From Caryophanales bacterium (GTDB lineage Bacteria > Bacillota > Bacilli > JARBTR01), in the NCBI GenBank assembly GCA_029240105.1, contig JARBTR010000013.1, positions 1 to 64,000 of the forward strand: a stretch of 64,000 nt of DNA. The letters are read 5' to 3'. Below the pieces are notes generated by a model. It had not been told where the DNA came from and did not search any database. It was given only the letters and a program-made list of their open reading frames with translations. Of this stretch, positions 23,129 to 32,816 are shown piece after piece. How positions within the stretch are numbered: position 1 is the stretch's first letter; every line of letters begins with the position of its first letter. The translations under genes and the position numbers were made by a program.

Positions 23129-23451
23129 ATTTATTTTACATTTTTATTTTATATAATTCTATTGTTTAATGCTTCCTAAAAATAAGCGTCACAAAGTGAG
23201 GAGTGTATTATTAATTTTACTATTTTTTCTTTTTACAGAGTTGGATTGCGGTTTAAACGGGCTCACTTATCCAGACCATACAAAAGATAAAAACCGACCT
23301 TGTGATTCATGCTTCGCACAAACCTTCACATCGGCCGGGGTACATTTTTTTTATAAGGTTTAATTATTAATCGCGGAATGGCAAATGGCTTCGCTATGTA
23401 GTTCTTTGCACCTTGGAGTTTTTTCGAATATTTTTGCACGTCTTCATCGTC

Positions 23452-25656
23452 TTAACTGTTAGAAGTTTTTCCAATTTGTCTCTCTAGTATATACTCAACA
23501 GCATTTAATACTGCATTCAATCCAAATGTAACAACACTTGTAAAAGGAATTTTATACTGCTTACATATGTCTTTTGCTTCATAATAGACAGCGTGTCCCA
23601 TATGGCTCTGCATGAAAATAACAACATCTGATTTTAACAAGTTGCTTTTTAAAGTTCTATCTGGAGCATCCCCCCCAACGCCAATAAATTCCCCTTTTCG
23701 TTTTTGAATTTCATTTTTATAGGTTGAATGTCCTGGTTCAAAACCAATTATACAAATCCTTTTCCCTTCAAAAATCGGTTCAATATCAGCTTTAAAATAT
23801 GCATAACTTGAAGTTTCATCTTTTTTACGAGAATTCAACTGTTTTGCAGATTCTGTAATTGCGATATATTCCGAAATGGAATATTTATGACGTATCCGCA
23901 TTTCTTCAGGTCTCTTTTTATAGAAAGCAGCGTTTACGATATCACCTTCACGAAGGTCAAATTCCTGAATATCTCTGTCCCATATTTTCAAAATATGAAC
24001 TTCACCATCACACTCAATTTGATTAGAAAATACAGTATTACGAATACCCAAAGTACCATATTGCGGCTCATAACCGACTATCCCACATTCAATACTATGT
24101 ATATCTTCATATTCTGATATATTTCCAGTTCTTTCAACTATACTATACTCATACTTATCTGGCCGATCTTCAAATCTTTCTATTAATTTTGCAGTAACTA
24201 AATCGCCGTGTTGGAGATCCAGTTTCATAATAATTTTCTCTGGTACATAGGCATTTATTTCTGGAATAACCCCGCCTTTAAGTACCCGTTCAAATCTCAA
24301 AGGTTGATTTTCATCAAGAACTTCTGTTTGTTTCCGTTCTAAAACATACGTTGAGCATACTTCATCTTGTAAGGTTGTTATGTTTGGGTCCTCGATTACA
24401 GGGGATTTTACAAACACTTGTTTTTTATTCTTTAAAGCCAAATCAATTTCAGAATGAATAACACCACGTAATTCTGAAACAATTTCAGCAAATAATTCAT
24501 CTTTAAGTTTATCTCTAAATGAATTTATTTCAATTTTTACTGGATTATTTTCGATATAGTTTTTTAATTCTTCATTTGCATTATGACTTTCCTGACTTTC
24601 ACTCTGTATAGAGTAATCTTCTAATGATTTAGTTTTATTTAAAGTTTCATCAAGGCTTTGACAATGTCCATTTAATAAATCAACTTGATTTGATAATTCA
24701 TCTTTTTGTGCGCGAAGTTTAATAACTTCTGCCTCAAGTGAATCAACCAACACAGCATATTGTTTAATTGTTTTTTCTGATTCTTTAAGTTCCTCCAGGA
24801 GTGCCGCAAATTCTCGTTTTAATTTATCTACTTTTGGACTGGTATTATCAGAACTATGCTTTACAACATTTTCTAACTCTTTAATTCTTAAACAATACTT
24901 TTCATTTTCTCGGGTTAACTTTTTCTGTTCGTTTTTTACTTTTGTAAGCTCTTGGTTTAATTCATTTTTTGAATCCCTTAGTTCTTTAATTTTTGTGTCT
25001 TTTTTCCCTAGGTTATCTTTAAACTTAGTCTTTTCTTTCTCTAATATTTTTTCAAGTTTATTATATTTTTCTTGTAGAAGTTCATATTGCTCAGATTTTT
25101 CTTCTTTTTTTTCAATTTCATCTTGCGAGAGAAGATTTTTATCCAATTGTTCATAATTTATTGAAACATGAAACTCTGTGCCTAGTTTTATCTTATTCTC
25201 TATATAATATTGTTCTGCGAAATTTTCTAAAATTTTCTTTAAATAGCCATGCCATTCCTTCTTTACTAGCCAGACATAACAAATAATTTCATTTACATTA
25301 ACTTTCCTCTCATTATGAAGTTCTTCCAAATAGGCGAGAATTTTGTCTATAGTTGAAAGTTCTGAATCGACTTCAAATTTCTCCATTAAATCCAATTTAA
25401 ATAGTTTATTCCAAGCATTCATTAATTGATTAAAGCAATCGTAACAATACTGAAGGTTTAAACTAAAAGTATTTGTAAAGGCGTCCGAATCCATGTTTCT
25501 GTACTTTAATAATTTCAATTGTTTTTGATAATTTTTATCATCAGAAACAACTTTTTTTAGTGTTTCTATATTAAAGCTTGATAGAAGCGCCCTGTCTAAA
25601 AAAGCATTATCGATCCCATCAATTAGTATTCTTGGATGTTTTTTAAATTTAGCCAC
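23452..25656 (-). CDS. Large coiled-coil protein with C-terminal DUF2325-like domain
   Basis: 734 aa; long K/E/L heptad-like central segment; C-terminal RICIIGFEPGHSTYKNEIQKRKGEFIGVGGDAP...DVVIFMQSHMGHAVYYEAKDICKQYKIPFTSV; likely GTG start after AAAGGGGA. Confidence 0.75.
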   Translation of the reverse strand: MAKFKKHPRILIDGIDNAFLDRALLSSFNIETLKKVVSDDKNYQKQLKLLKYRNMDSDAFTNTFSLNLQYCYDCFNQLMNAWNKLFKLDLMEKFEVDSELSTIDKILAYLEELHNERKVNVNEIICYVWLVKKEWHGYLKKILENFAEQYYIENKIKLGTEFHVSINYEQLDKNLLSQDEIEKKEEKSEQYELLQEKYNKLEKILEKEKTKFKDNLGKKDTKIKELRDSKNELNQELTKVKNEQKKLTRENEKYCLRIKELENVVKHSSDNTSPKVDKLKREFAALLEELKESEKTIKQYAVLVDSLEAEVIKLRAQKDELSNQVDLLNGHCQSLDETLNKTKSLEDYSIQSESQESHNANEELKNYIENNPVKIEINSFRDKLKDELFAEIVSELRGVIHSEIDLALKNKKQVFVKSPVIEDPNITTLQDEVCSTYVLERKQTEVLDENQPLRFERVLKGGVIPEINAYVPEKIIMKLDLQHGDLVTAKLIERFEDRPDKYEYSIVERTGNISEYEDIHSIECGIVGYEPQYGTLGIRNTVFSNQIECDGEVHILKIWDRDIQEFDLREGDIVNAAFYKKRPEEMRIRHKYSISEYIAITESAKQLNSRKKDETSSYAYFKADIEPIFEGKRICIIGFEPGHSTYKNEIQKRKGEFIGVGGDAPDRTLKSNLLKSDVVIFMQSHMGHAVYYEAKDICKQYKIPFTSVVTFGLNAVLNAVEYILERQIGKTSNS

Positions 25657-26212
25657 AGAAATTCCCCTTTAGATACTTTTAATTAATTTACAAAATAACC
25701 CAGGTAAATTTTTACCAATGAACAATCTCTAATAGTTTACTTTTTAAAATAAAAAGAAGCGACTAAATCGCTCCTTTGTCCGTTAGCATAATGATTTCTT
25801 TTATAGAGAATGCCATTAACAATTTAACTACACTTTTTCACACTCTAGGTTTCCATTACATTTAAAACAACCTCAGATAAAAGTTAAAATTAGAGTAATA
25901 GCGACAGTTGTAGAATGAAATTATAATTTGTAATAGTAGTTTTTTTCATTAAAACAGAAAAGTCATATCCTTAATGGACCTTTTTGAATAGTTATTGACT
26001 GACTTGATACAGAAACACTTTTACAAATCTTCTAATTACATAAAAAAACATCTCCTATGCTTAAAATTGATCCTTTAAACACAAAAGATGTATGTTATTA
26101 TATATGCTCAATATTGGTATTATGTATGCCGTAACTAACACATTTTCCGCCAATATTTCGAGACCTTATTCTCTTATAACCCAATAGAATCAACAGTTTA
26201 AGGCCCTTCCTA

Positions 26213-26858
26213 TTACTCTTCCCAGTTATGCCAATAGTTTTGAACATCATCGTCATCTTCTAGAACTGCTAGTAGTTTTTCCATTTGAGCAACGTTTCCG
26301 CTATCCAGGTGATTATACAATGTTGGAATCATAGAAATTTCAGCTGAAACAAATACGTAACCTTGCTTTTCAAGAGTTTCTTTTACAGTTAAGAAATCAT
26401 TCGTTTCTGTGTAAATTTCGAAAGCGTAGTCAGTAATCTTCACGGCTAATTGCAAGGTACCCTTTACGATTAAACATGTAAGATACAGAGCCTGTTTCAC
26501 CAAGATTTCCCCCATTTTTGCCGAATGCTGTACGTACATTTGTTGCTGAACGATTGCGGTTGTCAGTCATACATTGTACAAGAATCGCGACACCACCTGG
26601 TCCGTATCCCTCATACCAAATTTCGTCGTAGTTTTCTCCTGTACCACCACCAGCTGCCTTTTTAATGGCACGGTCAATTGTGTCCTTTGGTGTATGTGCT
26701 GCTTTTGCTTTTTCAATTGCAAGACGGAGACCTGTATTACCATTCGGATCTGTGCCACCATTTTTTGCAGCAACATAGATTTCTTTTGACATTCTCATGA
26801 AAATTTTACTTCTGTTAGCGTCAATCGCGCCTTTTTTGGGATTCTGTACACGACCCAT
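26213..26858 (-). pseudogene. yebC: YebC/PmpR-family transcriptional regulator, frameshifted
   Basis: ORF 26430-26858 ([35 protein letters not shown]...[16 protein letters not shown]) is continued in another frame by 26213-26539 (...[17 protein letters not shown]...EISMIPTLYN...LLAVLEDDDDVQNYWHNWEE). Confidence 0.85.
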
Positions 26859-27110
26859 AATTCCACTTCTCTCTCTTTTGTTTTAACTCTAAAATTTTAC
26901 TCTGCTATATAAAATTTTTCAAGTACCTTGGTTCTACATATGTTGATAAGACAGATATTGCGTAACGATTTCAATAAACAATTTGAAATACAAGTCTATC
27001 CTCTTCTTTTGTGATAACCAATGTCAATCCCATATAAACGTATTTATTAGTACATAAAAAAAATCATAAAGGCTTAATTATGCCATTTATGATTTCTATA
27101 GTTTTAATAT

Positions 27111-27953
27111 CTACTCTGCTAAATAGTTAATTGCAAGCGTTCCTTCACCAGTATGGGTTGCCAAAACAGAAGTTGCTTCAATAATTTCAATCTGATCAAC
27201 AGGAGCAACCTTTTTAATTTCTTCAACCAATGTTTGAGCATTTTTTTGAGAACCTACACTTACGATTGTAACTGCTTTCAAGGTCTTACCTTGCAAATCT
27301 TCAGTTAGACATTTTATAAAATATTTAATCACTTGTCCTGTACTTCTAACCTTTTCTGCTGGGACAATTACACCATCTTGAATAGTCAAAATAGGCTTAA
27401 TATTTAAAAAAGAACCAATCATACCTGCTGCTTTTCCAATACGGCCACCTTTGATTAAATTGTCTAGAGTGTCTACAGCTATAAGCAATTTAATATTTTG
27501 GCGAATTTCAGTTAGTCTAGCAACGATTTCCTCCATTGTACAACCTCTGTTTGCCATTTCAACCGCTTCTAAAACCATTGTTTTCAATGGTGCTGTAACA
27601 AAATCCGAACTAAACAAAGTAACATTCGCTTCAGCCACTTCAGTCGCCATTGATGCAGACTGATATGTACCACTCAATTTTTGAGAGATTGTGATACAAA
27701 GAATTTCTACGTCTTCACCTTTGATTTTTTCGAAAACTTCTGCAAAAGCACCAACTGATGGTTGTGAACTTTTTGGTAATTCTTTTGATTGCTTCATTTT
27801 TTCAATAAATTCACTTGGTGTAAAATCGATGCCATCAAGGTACGTTTCACCATCAATAGTTACATTAAGCGGAACGACTTGAATATCAAGTTGTTCAGCA
27901 AGTGCTTTAGAAATATCAGCAGTAGAATCCGTTACTATTTTAATTTTGGTCAT
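27111..27953 (-). CDS. DegV family fatty-acid-binding protein
   Basis: MTKIKIVTDSTADISKALAEQLDIQVVPLNVTIDGETYLDGID, TSQPSVG-like and TIVSVGS motifs. Confidence 0.93.
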   Translation of the reverse strand: MTKIKIVTDSTADISKALAEQLDIQVVPLNVTIDGETYLDGIDFTPSEFIEKMKQSKELPKSSQPSVGAFAEVFEKIKGEDVEILCITISQKLSGTYQSASMATEVAEANVTLFSSDFVTAPLKTMVLEAVEMANRGCTMEEIVARLTEIRQNIKLLIAVDTLDNLIKGGRIGKAAGMIGSFLNIKPILTIQDGVIVPAEKVRSTGQVIKYFIKCLTEDLQGKTLKAVTIVSVGSQKNAQTLVEEIKKVAPVDQIEIIEATSVLATHTGEGTLAINYLAE

Positions 27954-28216
27954 TTTTTCTCTCCAAATCTAGAAATTTTAGTTGAAATGGATTATAACAT
28001 AGTGTTTTTAAAGCTTGCAATATATTTGCCATAAAAAGTCATTTTTACGTTGGTATCTAAACATAATAAATGAACTATAAAATTTTATATTATACCTACT
28101 AAAATGTAGGCAACCTTTATGTAAGTGTGCACATTTTTAAAATACAATAAACAAAAATATATTAATTAAGTTACTGCTTCAAGATTTGTATTGGAATGGA
28201 TTTATTAACTGTAAGT

Positions 28217-28300
28217 AAAAAGACATGGTCATGTTATGTGCCCAGAAAGCTAGAATTATTAGTCCAACTTCTAGAGTGCAACATGTAAACCATGTCTTTT
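28217..28300 (-). repeat. X-type long hairpin 3' element, copy 2 (terminator-like)
   Basis: AAAAGACATGG...CCATGTCTTTT 11-bp arms; internal GCCCAGAAAGCTAG shared with 21948-22028. Confidence 0.7.
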
Positions 28301-28327
28301 ATTACTTTGATTAAAATACTTAAGAAA

Positions 28328-28945
28328 TTATTCTAAAACTCTGTTTGCTGGTGCATTGTCACTTGTAACGCCACGCATACTATTTCTCATTTCATCAAAA
28401 GAACCTACATCAGATGCAATGTTAAAATTCTTTCCTTTTACCTGACGTCTTAAGGCAGAACGAACACTTTCAATTACCTTACCGTCGTTAACTCCTTCTT
28501 TTACTTCAAGAGTAACAAAAACCATATCTCCAGCTACATACGACTGAGCAGAGTTGACATTCTTTTGTTTGGCAGCAATTTTTGCTACTTTTTGAGCAAG
28601 ACGCTCACTTTTTGTGTCCATTGTTTTTGCGTTTGTCCAAAAGTCATTAGCCTTTGTATCTGTATCGTATGGGTACGTTTTACTTCTTGGGTTATTGATG
28701 TTACGACGTCCATCATTATCACCATAATAATTAGTATCATCGTTTAAATGATTTGCATCATTCATACGACCATTACCATTATTATTTCGGTTATCATTCG
28801 GATTGTAACGAACATTTTGAGTATTATTTCTGTTATTTCTGTTGTTGTCTACTCCAAATTTATCATCATTATCATTATCCGCACAACCTACTAACCCAAT
28901 CATCATAAAAGCTACAACAGGTAGAGCAAACCACTTTTTATTCAA
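28328..28945 (-). CDS. YhcN/YlaJ-family sporulation lipoprotein (CoxA-like)
   Basis: Lipobox MIGLVGCADND, Asn-rich low complexity, C-terminal YhcN-like domain; likely TTG start after GAAGGTGG. Confidence 0.8.
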   Translation of the reverse strand: MNKKWFALPVVAFMMIGLVGCADNDNDDKFGVDNNRNNRNNTQNVRYNPNDNRNNNGNGRMNDANHLNDDTNYYGDNDGRRNINNPRSKTYPYDTDTKANDFWTNAKTMDTKSERLAQKVAKIAAKQKNVNSAQSYVAGDMVFVTLEVKEGVNDGKVIESVRSALRRQVKGKNFNIASDVGSFDEMRNSMRGVTSDNAPANRVLE

Positions 28946-29021
28946 AAGAAAAACCACCTTCTATTTAAATTTGAGCATTTTTTGGCTCATCTTTAATATG
29001 GGTAGCTTTTCTGACATTATT

Positions 29022-29771
29022 TTATAAAAATTTTTCCTTTTTTGGTGCGGCAGCCATACTTCGCTTATGTTCAGTTCGTTTGTGCATACGTTCGATGATC
29101 GCACGATCTTCAGCTGGGATTTCATTCCCTTTTAAGAAGGCATCAATCATTGCATAAGATGTTCCCATTTCATTTTCATCCGTTTGCCCTTCCCAAAGGC
29201 CAGCACTCGGCGGTTTGTTTACAACAGATTCTGGAACTCCAAGTTCAATAGCCATTTGACGAACTTCAGTTTTGGTTAAATGTACAAGCGGAACTAGATC
29301 CACTCCACCATCACCAAATTTAGTGAAATAACCCGTATACCACTCCGCAGCATTGTCTGTTCCAGCCACTAAATATCCATAATTTCCAGCAACAGCATAT
29401 AGCGTAGTCATTCGAAGGCGTGCCCTTGTATTTGCATCATTTAATTTTGTAGTCTCTTCGTTTAATTGGTTTTTTTCTCGAATAGCCTTCTCAATTTCTG
29501 TAAAAATTAACCCATGAGTATTGGTTAAATCGATTTCCATATAATCAATTCCACAATTTTCAATGACACGTAATGCATCTTCTCGATCTTTAGAGATACT
29601 CTTACAAGGCATAATGACACCTAAGCTATTTTCTGGAAATGCCCTCTTCACTAAATTAGCTACAACTGCAGAATCAATACCACCACTGATTCCTACAACC
29701 AGACCATTAGCGTTTGCTTCTTTCACTTTTTCTTGCAACCAGGAAACCAAATAATCAATTTTTTCTTTCAT
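29022..29771 (-). CDS. nadE: NH3-dependent NAD+ synthetase
   Basis: GLVVGISGGIDSAVVANLVKRAFP, GTDNAAEWYTGYFTKFGDGGVDLVPL. Confidence 0.95.
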   Translation of the reverse strand: MKEKIDYLVSWLQEKVKEANANGLVVGISGGIDSAVVANLVKRAFPENSLGVIMPCKSISKDREDALRVIENCGIDYMEIDLTNTHGLIFTEIEKAIREKNQLNEETTKLNDANTRARLRMTTLYAVAGNYGYLVAGTDNAAEWYTGYFTKFGDGGVDLVPLVHLTKTEVRQMAIELGVPESVVNKPPSAGLWEGQTDENEMGTSYAMIDAFLKGNEIPAEDRAIIERMHKRTEHKRSMAAAPKKEKFL

Positions 29772-29831
29772 GTTAGTTCTCCACTAGATATTTTTAAGTA
29801 TTCATTTTAGCACTGTAAAAATAAATTGACA

Positions 29832-30713
29832 TCATTTTATCATAGTTTTTATTTGAAAGAAAAAATTGATTCGTTGTTCTAATTGATTTTCAGTTAACGA
29901 TTTCATTTGGTGAATTTTATCAGAGAAAAATGTATTTTCACGAATAAGCCTATTCCATTCACGATAAATATCTGTTGGGAATAAGAGAGCGTAAAGAAAA
30001 AACGGATTTTTCATTTGGTTGGCGATAATTTTGTGTAACATTAATTTCTCTACATCAAAATGGCAATGCAACAAAATTCGATTAGCATATTGAAGATAAT
30101 CAATCATTGGTGGTGCAATCGCAATCAAATCAAAATCAATTAAATACAACGTACCCAATTGATTGCGAATAAAATTATGATAAGCTACATCACCATGGAT
30201 AATAGCCATATCCCCTTTGTCTATATGATTTGTTATTTTCATACCTTCAATAGAAAAATCCCCTATTTGTAAATAGGTTTGAACGGCTTCCAATGACGTA
30301 TACTTTTGTATAATGGGCACATTTTGCTTAAATTCTCTACTTCTGTCTTCCCATTTTTCAATCTGTTCATATTTCAAAAGATTAAACTCAGAAGAATTCT
30401 CCATTAAAATTTGTTTAGTATAATGATGGAAATTAGATAATAATTTTAAACCCTGTTCGCGATTTGCAAAATTTTTAAAATGAAAATAATCATTTGAAGG
30501 AGTTATATATTTGAGAAAAACAAATAACTCCCCATTATATTTAAAAAATGGTAGTGATTCATAAAATTCATAAACTTGATTAAAACCAAAATCTTTCAGT
30601 TTCTTCATAAGCTTTATTTGAATTTCAACATTTTTAGATCTATCAAATTTTTTAACAATCAATTGTTCCTTGCTTGTATCAAGCAATAACACATTTGTTT
30701 TGATTACCCGCAT
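29832..30713 (-). CDS. Spore coat CotS/YsxE-like kinase-fold protein
   Basis: DMAIIHGDVAYHNFIRNQLGTLYLIDFDLI catalytic-loop motif; start set at MRVIKTNVLLL; next to safA-like coat gene. Confidence 0.75.
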   Translation of the reverse strand: MRVIKTNVLLLDTSKEQLIVKKFDRSKNVEIQIKLMKKLKDFGFNQVYEFYESLPFFKYNGELFVFLKYITPSNDYFHFKNFANREQGLKLLSNFHHYTKQILMENSSEFNLLKYEQIEKWEDRSREFKQNVPIIQKYTSLEAVQTYLQIGDFSIEGMKITNHIDKGDMAIIHGDVAYHNFIRNQLGTLYLIDFDLIAIAPPMIDYLQYANRILLHCHFDVEKLMLHKIIANQMKNPFFLYALLFPTDIYREWNRLIRENTFFSDKIHQMKSLTENQLEQRINFFFQIKTMIK

Positions 30714-30749
30714 ATTTCGCACTTTTATATTATAGCAATTAAGAAAATA

Positions 30750-30781
30750 AAAGAGACAGCTAATAAAGTGGCTGTCTCTTT
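30750..30781. terminator. Terminator downstream of safA-like locus
   Basis: AAAGAGACAGC / GCTGTCTCTTT perfect hairpin. Confidence 0.75.
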
Positions 30782-30969
30782 GTACATTTGTTTGTGAAAT
30801 CATTAGAAGTATAGACGTGGCATTCCTTGGTATGGTGTTGCAATTGGTGGCATTGGTTGTGCTTGAACATGACCACCACAGCCACATCCAAAATCAGGTT
30901 TGTTCACGACTGGAACAGCTTGCGGTTGTGCGAAAGGATGCATTGTTTGCGGATGTTTACCAAAAGGCA

Positions 30970-31390
30970 TTACTTGTGGTCCCATCATTCCTGGCATTGC
31001 ATGAGTTGCATGAGGTCCCATCATTCCTGGCATTGCTTGTGGTCCCATCATTCCTGGCATTGCTTGCGGTCCCATCATTCCTGGCATTGCTTGCGGTCCC
31101 ATCATTCCTGGCTGCTTGCGGTCCCATCATTCCTGGCATTGCTTGCGGTCCCATCATTCCTGGCATTGCTTGCGGTCCCATCATTCCTGGCATAGCTTGT
31201 GGTCCCATCATTCCTGGCATTACTTGTGGTCCCATCATTCCTGGCATTACTTGTGGTCCCATCATTCCTGGCATTGTATATTCAGCTGATGATTCCATCA
31301 TCATTTCTGGCATTCCACACATTTCAGCTGTCGGTACACCCATTAATCCTGGCATAGCCTGTGGTCCCATCATTCCTGGCATCATTTTAG
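30970..31390 (-). repeat. 27-bp coding tandem repeat (MPGMMGPQA)n
   Basis: Repeated ATTCCTGGCATTGCTTGCGGTCCCATC unit on the plus strand, with one 25-bp unit at about 31104-31128 and diverged units elsewhere. Confidence 0.95.
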
Positions 31391-31971
31391 GTGCTTTCAC
31401 TGGGTTTACAAGTCCTGGATTCCATTTTGGTTGACCAAGATTGCATCCTGTATGCATTGGCATACTGGATAAATGCGAAGAAGATTCCCATGGTAAATGT
31501 GTTTCCTCTGGACTTTCAAAGTGAACTTGGTATTGAGACATCATTGGTTTTCCAAAACTAGGATTAACCATAGATTGTGTAGGACTTCCAAATTGTTCAA
31601 CAGGCATTTGTCCATATTGTAGATTCATCAAACCATCATGCATTTGTCCGTAATGCATTTGTCCAAAATGCATATGTTCAGGACATGGTGGTGGGCATGG
31701 CACTGGACATGGCGGAGGACATGGTGGTGGACATGGCACTAGACATGGTGGTGGACATGGTACTGGACATGGATTAATTGGTTCTATTGGACATGCTTCA
31801 AAATAAATCGGCTGTTCTTGTTTAGGCTCTGGTTTAGGCTCTGGCATAGGAATTGGCACCGGTACCGGCACTGGTACCGGTTTAGGCATTGGTTTTGATT
31901 TAGGTTTTGGTGCAGGAACAGTTACATCCAATTTTTGCATGTTTGTTAAGAAGTAATTATTAATATCAATT

Positions 31972-32424
31972 TCATTCTTTGATAGGCATTTCTTTTACTG
32001 GTTTTTCTTTAATAGGATACTCTTTTTTAGGCATTTCCTTAACTGGCACCTCTTTCACAGGAATCTCTTTAATAGGTTGTTCTTTGATTGGTGTGAGATG
32101 AATTGGGTGTTCTTTCACTGGTGCCTGTTGGATCGGTTGCTCTTTTACCGGTGGTTGTACTGGTAATATTTTTTTTGGCATTACTTTTTCTTTTTTTCCT
32201 ATTAAATTTCCAAGTCCCGATTGCGCTTGGATATTCACCTTTTTCTGTCCATCATGCATGCTTACAGAATCCTCATGCTCAGGTACATGAATTTTATCAC
32301 CAGGCATCATCAAATCTGGATTGCTTAAATGTTTATTATGTTTCTTCAATAAATCGAAGTTTACCCCATACTTTTTCGCAATTTTCCAGAGAGTATCGCC
32401 TTTTTTGACAATGTGAAGTTTCAC
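31972..32424 (-). CDS. LysM-domain protein (N-terminal part of SafA-like locus)
   Basis: LysM KKGDTLWKIAKKYGV...LSNPDLMMPGDKIHVPE; then Pro-Val/Ile-Lys-Glu repeats. Confidence 0.85.
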   Translation of the reverse strand: MKLHIVKKGDTLWKIAKKYGVNFDLLKKHNKHLSNPDLMMPGDKIHVPEHEDSVSMHDGQKKVNIQAQSGLGNLIGKKEKVMPKKILPVQPPVKEQPIQQAPVKEHPIHLTPIKEQPIKEIPVKEVPVKEMPKKEYPIKEKPVKEMPIKE

Positions 32425-32816
32425 GCAGATTTCCCTCCCTAATTACAGCGCGTTAAGTCCTTTTTGTTGTAAAAATCATTTCGCTTTTGCTCTTAAGTTT
32501 AAATTTCATATATAAATAGGTTATTTCATTATTTTTTAATGCGAATTTTACAAAATAGGCTTTCATAACACGATTTCTCCTTACATCATATGACGGGCTA
32601 GTCGTATTGCTTAGGCACAAAAGCCCATTCTTCCCAAGCAATTAAAATTTTCCTGTTTTTATTTCGTAATTTTTCTATAAATTTTTTAATCTGATATTTG
32701 TAAATATGATTTATATGATTTATCATACTTAATAACAAGAGTATGTTTTTTCTTGAATATATTTTATTTAGGGTACTATAAGTTTGTTAAACCTTGTGGA
32801 AGGAGTGAATGAAGAT

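Larger units (their letters stand above)
30803..32424 (-). pseudogene. safA: SafA-like spore coat morphogenetic protein, apparently split by two frameshifts
   Basis: N-terminal LysM ORF 31972-32424 (MKLHIVKKGDTLWKIAKKYGVNFDLLKKHN), then Pro/Cys-rich and MPGMMGPQA-repeat ORF 30957-31940, then repeat continuation/C-terminus 30803-31105 in a third frame. Confidence 0.75.

Noticed and set aside
23169-23363. 64-aa plus-strand ORF between the transglutaminase-like and DUF2325 genes
   Set aside because: No recognisable family, no clear Shine-Dalgarno, low-complexity hydrophobic start; not supported as coding.
30970-31300. Regular 27-bp repeats that might suggest a CRISPR array
   Set aside because: Units are directly contiguous with no unique spacers and encode a 9-aa protein repeat.
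30817-31434. 205-aa plus-strand ORF with repeated IIPGIACGP motif
   Set aside because: It is the antisense reading of the MPGMMGPQA coding repeat; codon periodicity and context support the minus strand.
32453-32641. 62-aa minus-strand ORF upstream of the safA-like locus
   Set aside because: No ribosome-binding site or family motif; lies in the likely promoter/leader region.
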